Shown: in pieces, positions 60,887-64,000 of the stretch
How positions within the stretch are numbered: the stretch's first letter is position 1
Layout: every line of letters begins with the position of its first letter
Assembly: GCF_004010325.2 (NCBI RefSeq)
Contig: NZ_SADR02000002.1
Location: forward strand, 186,001-250,000
From: Mesorhizobium sp. M00.F.Ca.ET.216.01.1.1
GTDB taxonomy: Bacteria; Pseudomonadota; Alphaproteobacteria; Rhizobiales; Rhizobiaceae
Reading direction: 5' to 3'
Length of the DNA: 64,000 nucleotides
Program-made: the position numbers and the translations under genes
Notes under the pieces: model-generated
The model's input: the letters and a program-made list of their open reading frames with translations, nothing else
Told to the model about the DNA's origin: nothing
Database searches by the model: none

Positions 60887-62428
60887 TCACCGCCCCCTGG
60901 CGAGGCTTCCCAGGATGCCGCGAACGATCGCCCGCCCCACCGACGAGCCGACCGAGCGCACCACCGATTTGATCGCCGCCTCGGCCACCGTCTGGCGATT
61001 GGACGGCCGCGGTGCCGGCGCGCGCCTGCCGGTGGACTGAGGCTCCGGATCGTCGTTGCCGAAGCCGGGTATGGTCCAGCGCGAGCGGCCGCTCTCCTGC
61101 TGCTGCGCTTCCGCCTCCTGGGCGTCCTTGGCCTTCTTCTGCAGCATCTCGAAGGCCGAGTCGCGATCGACGGTCTGGTCGTACTGGCCGGCGACCGGGC
61201 TCTCCGCGATCAGCTTGCGGCGCTCGTCGGGTGTGATCGGGCCAAGTCGTGACGATGGCGGCCGGATCAGTGTCCTCTGCACCATGGACGGCACACCCTT
61301 GGCCTCCAGTGTCGAGACCAGGGCCTCGCCTGTGCCGAGCTGGGTGATCGCGGTGGCGCAGTCGAAGTCGGGATTGGGCCGGAACGTATCGGCGGCCGTC
61401 TTGACCGCCTTCTGCTCGCGCGGCGTGTAGGCGCGCAAGGCATGCTGGACCCGGTTGCCGAGTTGGGCCAGCACGGTTTCCGGAATATCCAGCGGATTTT
61501 GGGTGACGAAATAGACGCCAACACCCTTCGAGCGGATCAGGCGGACGACCTGTTCGACCCGGTCGACCAGCACCTTCGGCGCATCCTCGAACAGAAGGTG
61601 CGCCTCGTCGAAGAAGAAGACCAGCTTCGGCTTGTCGGGATCGCCGACTTCGGGCAGTTCCTCAAACAGTTCCGACATCAGCCAAAGCAGGAACGTCGCA
61701 TAGAGCCGGGGATTCATCATCAGCTTGTCGGCGGCGAGCACGCTGATGGCGCCGCGCCCGTCGCGGGTGGTGCGCATGATGTCTGATATCCGCAACGCCG
61801 GCTCGCCGAAGAAATGCGCCGCTCCCTGCTGCTCCAGGACCAGCAGCGTGCGCTGGATCGCGCCGACGGAAGGCTTCGTCACATTGCCATAGCGGGCGCC
61901 GATTTCCTCGGCGCGGTCGGCGACGTTGGCGAGCAGCGCCTGAAGGTCCTTCATGTCGAGCAACAGCAGGCCTTCCTCGTCGGCGATGCGGAAGACGATG
62001 TTCATGATGCCTTCCTGCGCCTCGGAAAGGTTCATCAGCCGCGACAAAAGCAGCGGCCCCATTTCAGACACTGTGGCGCGAATCGGATGGCCCTGCTCGC
62101 CGAACAGGTCCCAGAAGATGACCGGGAATTCCTGGAAATCATAGGGATCGAGCTTGACCTGGTCGGCCCGCTTGACCAGGAAATCCTGTGCCGTGCCCAT
62201 CATGGCGATGCCGGACAGATCGCCCTTGATGTCGGCGCAGAAGACGGGAACGCCGGCATTGGAGAAGCCTTCCGCCAGTATCTGCAAGGTCACTGTCTTG
62301 CCGGTGCCGGTAGCGCCGGTGACAAGGCCGTGGCGATTGCCATATTGCAGCAAAAGCTGTTCGGCGCGCTGGTAGCTGTCGTCGGGCTTGCGGCTGGCAC
62401 CGATGAAAATACTCAAGTCATCCGCCAT
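60887..62428 (-). CDS. HerA-like ATPase (helicase HerA-like C-terminal, DUF853 family, YjgR-like)
   Basis: A 513-residue P-loop ATPase: [20 protein letters not shown] (Walker A), [40 protein letters not shown] (Walker B), [20 protein letters not shown] and [20 protein letters not shown], the DUF853/YjgR pattern of the HerA-FtsK family. The C-terminal about 100 residues are Gln/Ala/Pro-rich and end in a basic helix. Members of this branch lack the NurA nuclease partner and their role is unclear. No nuclease or defence gene is adjacent, so I see no sign of an antiphage cassette. ATG 62428. Confidence 0.92.
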   Translation of the reverse strand: MADDLSIFIGASRKPDDSYQRAEQLLLQYGNRHGLVTGATGTGKTVTLQILAEGFSNAGVPVFCADIKGDLSGIAMMGTAQDFLVKRADQVKLDPYDFQEFPVIFWDLFGEQGHPIRATVSEMGPLLLSRLMNLSEAQEGIMNIVFRIADEEGLLLLDMKDLQALLANVADRAEEIGARYGNVTKPSVGAIQRTLLVLEQQGAAHFFGEPALRISDIMRTTRDGRGAISVLAADKLMMNPRLYATFLLWLMSELFEELPEVGDPDKPKLVFFFDEAHLLFEDAPKVLVDRVEQVVRLIRSKGVGVYFVTQNPLDIPETVLAQLGNRVQHALRAYTPREQKAVKTAADTFRPNPDFDCATAITQLGTGEALVSTLEAKGVPSMVQRTLIRPPSSRLGPITPDERRKLIAESPVAGQYDQTVDRDSAFEMLQKKAKDAQEAEAQQQESGRSRWTIPGFGNDDPEPQSTGRRAPAPRPSNRQTVAEAAIKSVVRSVGSSVGRAIVRGILGSLARGR

Positions 62429-62642
62429 ACGTCCGGTCTCCGCAAAACTTGATCAGTCGAAAGCCCTGATCCATTGAAGAAAAGGAGCCTTGCAGCAGGT
62501 ATAGTCAGGCCTTTGTGCAGCGACAATGGCCATCGCCGAAAATGAGCTTTTGGAGCTTGCGGATTTTGCGCATGTTTGGCAATCGGTTGATGGTTCAGGT
62601 CGCGGCTGGACGCGGATGCCGACGATGTGGACCAGAGTCCGA

Positions 62643-62657
62643 AATGCACATTGCATT
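62643..62657. promoter_or_regulatory. Inverted repeat upstream of mutA, candidate operator
   Basis: AATGCA (62643-62648) and TGCATT (62652-62657) are a perfect inverted repeat with a three-base spacer, about 70 bases before the mutA start. TGCA-centred repeats are used by regulators of short-chain acyl-CoA metabolism in alphaproteobacteria, but the match here is only approximate. Confidence 0.35.
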
Positions 62658-62727
62658 GTGATATCGGGACGGGAACCGTAGACTGACATATTCCAGGCTG
62701 GTGCGGCCGATAGAACGAGGAAAGCGG

Positions 62728-64000
62728 ATGGGCGCCGGTGCCTTGACCCAGGATGCTGAACTTGCGAATGCTGACCGGCAGCGGTGGCTGGCGCTTGCGG
62801 AAAAGGCGTTGGCCGGCGGATCCTTCGAGGAAAAGCTCGTATCCCACACCGACGATGGCATCCGCATCGAACCGCTCTACGATCGGTCGGCGACGGCAGA
62901 GCCCCTGGTGCGGGCAAACCCAAGATCGCCATGGATCGTCAGCCAGCGTGTCGACGACCCGGACGTCGACCGCGCCAAAGCCCAGGCGCTCGAAGACGTG
63001 GCCCAAGGCGCGACCGGATTGTCGCTTGTCTTCGAAGGCGCGCCGAATGCGTTCGGTTACGGCCTGCCGAGGACGGCCGAGGCGCTGGAAACGGTTCTCG
63101 ACGGCGTGCCGCTCAACCGCGTCCAGGTTCGAATCGACGCTCACCCCTGGAGCCGTGCCGTGGCCGACTGGCTGGTGGCGTTCCTGACCAGACGCCGGTC
63201 CGACCCGGCAAAGCTCAACCTCTCCTTCGGCATCGATCCGGCAGCGATATTTGCCGGAACCGGCCGGTTGCGCATGTCGATTGAGGCGCTGCAGGCATCG
63301 ATGCCGCAATCTCTGGCGCATTTCTTCTCGATGGGCGTGCCCGGCGTGCTGCTCGAGGCGGACGGGCGGGTGTTCCACAATGCCGGCGCCACCGAGGCGC
63401 AAGAGCTTGGCACCATGCTGGCTTCGGCGGTCTCCTATCTCAGGATGTTCGAGCAGGCGCGCCAGCCGCTCGTCTATGCGGCACCACATATCGGCTTTGC
63501 GCTCAGCGTCGACCAGGACCAGCTCGTATCGATGGCCAAGGTCAGGGCATTGCGCAGGCTGTGGGCGCGGATCCAGGAGGCCTGCTCGATCCCGGCCTCT
63601 GCGGCCAACATCCATGCCGAAACGTCGTTCCGCATGATGACGACGATGGATCCGGAGACAAACATCCTGCGCACCGCGATCGCCGGTTTCGCGGCTGCGG
63701 CCGGCGGCGCGGATTCGATCTCCATCCTGCCGCATACCATCGCGCATGGCTTGCCGGCGGGCTTTGCCCGCCGCGTCGCCCGCAACGCGCAACTGATCAT
63801 GGCCAGCGAAAGCCATATCGATCATGTCGCCGATCCTGCGTGCGGCTCGGGCGCCGTCGAGGCGCTGACAGCGGAATTCTGCGCGGCCGCCTGGGAAGAG
63901 TTCCAGCGGATCGAGGCGGAAGGCGGCGTGCTGTCGAGCCTGCAGCAAGGCCATATCCAGAAACGGGTGCAGGCGGCTTCCGCCCGCCGCAACGCCGCCT
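62728..64000 (+). CDS. mutA: Methylmalonyl-CoA mutase small (beta) subunit, 3' partial
   Basis: The gene runs off the right end; 424 residues are visible from ATG 62728, which has a GAGGAAAG site. It matches the non-B12-binding subunit of methylmalonyl-CoA mutase: FEEKLVSHTDDGIRIEPLYD (typical TxDGIxxxPLY), WIVSQRVDDPDVDRAKAQAL, ASAANIHAETSFRMMTTMDP and ETNILRTAIAGFAAAAGGAD, with PHTIAHGLPAGFARRVARNA near the end. With the large MutB subunit it converts methylmalonyl-CoA to succinyl-CoA in propionate breakdown. It is divergent from the HerA-like gene, with a 299-base gap that holds the TGCA inverted repeat. mutB is expected downstream, outside the window. Confidence 0.9.
   Translation, partial: MGAGALTQDAELANADRQRWLALAEKALAGGSFEEKLVSHTDDGIRIEPLYDRSATAEPLVRANPRSPWIVSQRVDDPDVDRAKAQALEDVAQGATGLSLVFEGAPNAFGYGLPRTAEALETVLDGVPLNRVQVRIDAHPWSRAVADWLVAFLTRRRSDPAKLNLSFGIDPAAIFAGTGRLRMSIEALQASMPQSLAHFFSMGVPGVLLEADGRVFHNAGATEAQELGTMLASAVSYLRMFEQARQPLVYAAPHIGFALSVDQDQLVSMAKVRALRRLWARIQEACSIPASAANIHAETSFRMMTTMDPETNILRTAIAGFAAAAGGADSISILPHTIAHGLPAGFARRVARNAQLIMASESHIDHVADPACGSGAVEALTAEFCAAAWEEFQRIEAEGGVLSSLQQGHIQKRVQAASARRNAA

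Noticed and set aside
60887..62428. HerA-like ATPase as part of an antiphage system
   Set aside because: The protein is of the DUF853/YjgR branch and no nuclease, Sir2 or other defence partner is adjacent.
62526..62681. A 51-codon frame (MAIAENELLELADFAHVWQS...) before mutA
   Set aside because: No clear ribosome site or known family, and it covers the likely mutA control region; kept only as a note.
62413..63954. A 513-codon minus-strand frame opposite mutA
   Set aside because: The plus strand reads as methylmalonyl-CoA mutase small subunit with conserved motifs; the minus frame shows none.

Overview
The window is GC-rich, gene-dense alphaproteobacterial chromosome. It most resembles the Rhizobiales, and Mesorhizobium or a close Phyllobacteriaceae relative in particular. 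The support is the protein families (MucR/Ros regulator, FeuP/FeuQ, PleC-type kinase, DUF1491, DUF2336, DUF5330), the gene order pepN - pleC - glnE - kinase/regulator - degP - ccmH/F/E/I - feuQ/P, which I recall as conserved in rhizobia, and many short intergenic palindromic repeats. I see no tRNA, rRNA, transposase or CRISPR array. This is core chromosome rather than a symbiosis island, with a few accessory patches.

Layout. 1-3.0 kb: the 3' part of a 3-methylcrotonyl-CoA carboxylase biotin subunit, with an in-frame repeat-derived insert, then a branched-chain amino-acid binding protein. 3.4-11.2 kb: small secreted or hypothetical proteins, AMP nucleosidase, a membrane-anchored EEP phosphatase, a DUF922 protease-like protein and ETF-ubiquinone oxidoreductase. 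11.3-16.4 kb: family 4-like uracil-DNA glycosylase, XRE/MmyB regulator, DMT transporter and an orphan molybdenum hydroxylase large subunit. 16.5-27.9 kb: pepN, pleC-like kinase, SnoaL-like and EF-hand proteins, glnE and an OmpR-type two-component pair. 28.2-37.2 kb: degP, the cytochrome c maturation genes ccmH-F-E-I, a glycine-zipper lipoprotein and a feuN-feuP-feuQ locus. 37.4-41.3 kb: DUF3168, DUF1488 and an AT-rich patch, then a LysR regulator divergent from a methyltransferase/NAD(P)-binding pair. 41.6-51.4 kb: class A PBP, DUF1214/DUF1254 pair, DUF2336, DUF1491, peptidoglycan-binding protein, a DivJ/PleC-family kinase, DUF5330, sufE and mucR. 51.9-64 kb: oligopeptidase B, a SET-domain protein, two c-type cytochromes, superoxide dismutase, a branched-chain aminotransferase, haloacid dehalogenase, two L,D-transpeptidases, a HerA-like ATPase and the 5' part of methylmalonyl-CoA mutase small subunit.

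Themes. Envelope biology is prominent: DegP, PBP, two L,D-transpeptidases, a peptidoglycan-binding protein, and FeuNPQ, which in Sinorhizobium controls cyclic glucan export. Cell-cycle type phosphorelay kinases appear twice. Cytochrome c assembly genes lie near two secreted cytochromes c, a sufE and ETF-QO. Branched-chain and propionyl-CoA metabolism is represented by mccA, a binding protein, the aminotransferase and mutA.

The strongest unexplained signals are non-coding. One is a family of about 45-bp intergenic palindromes (eight candidate copies) whose outer arms differ between copies but usually still pair. Another is four 17-bp tandem repeats directly before feuP. Others are an 18-bp perfect palindrome before the DUF2336 gene and a repeat-derived segment translated inside mccA. 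No complete new defence or mobile system is visible.
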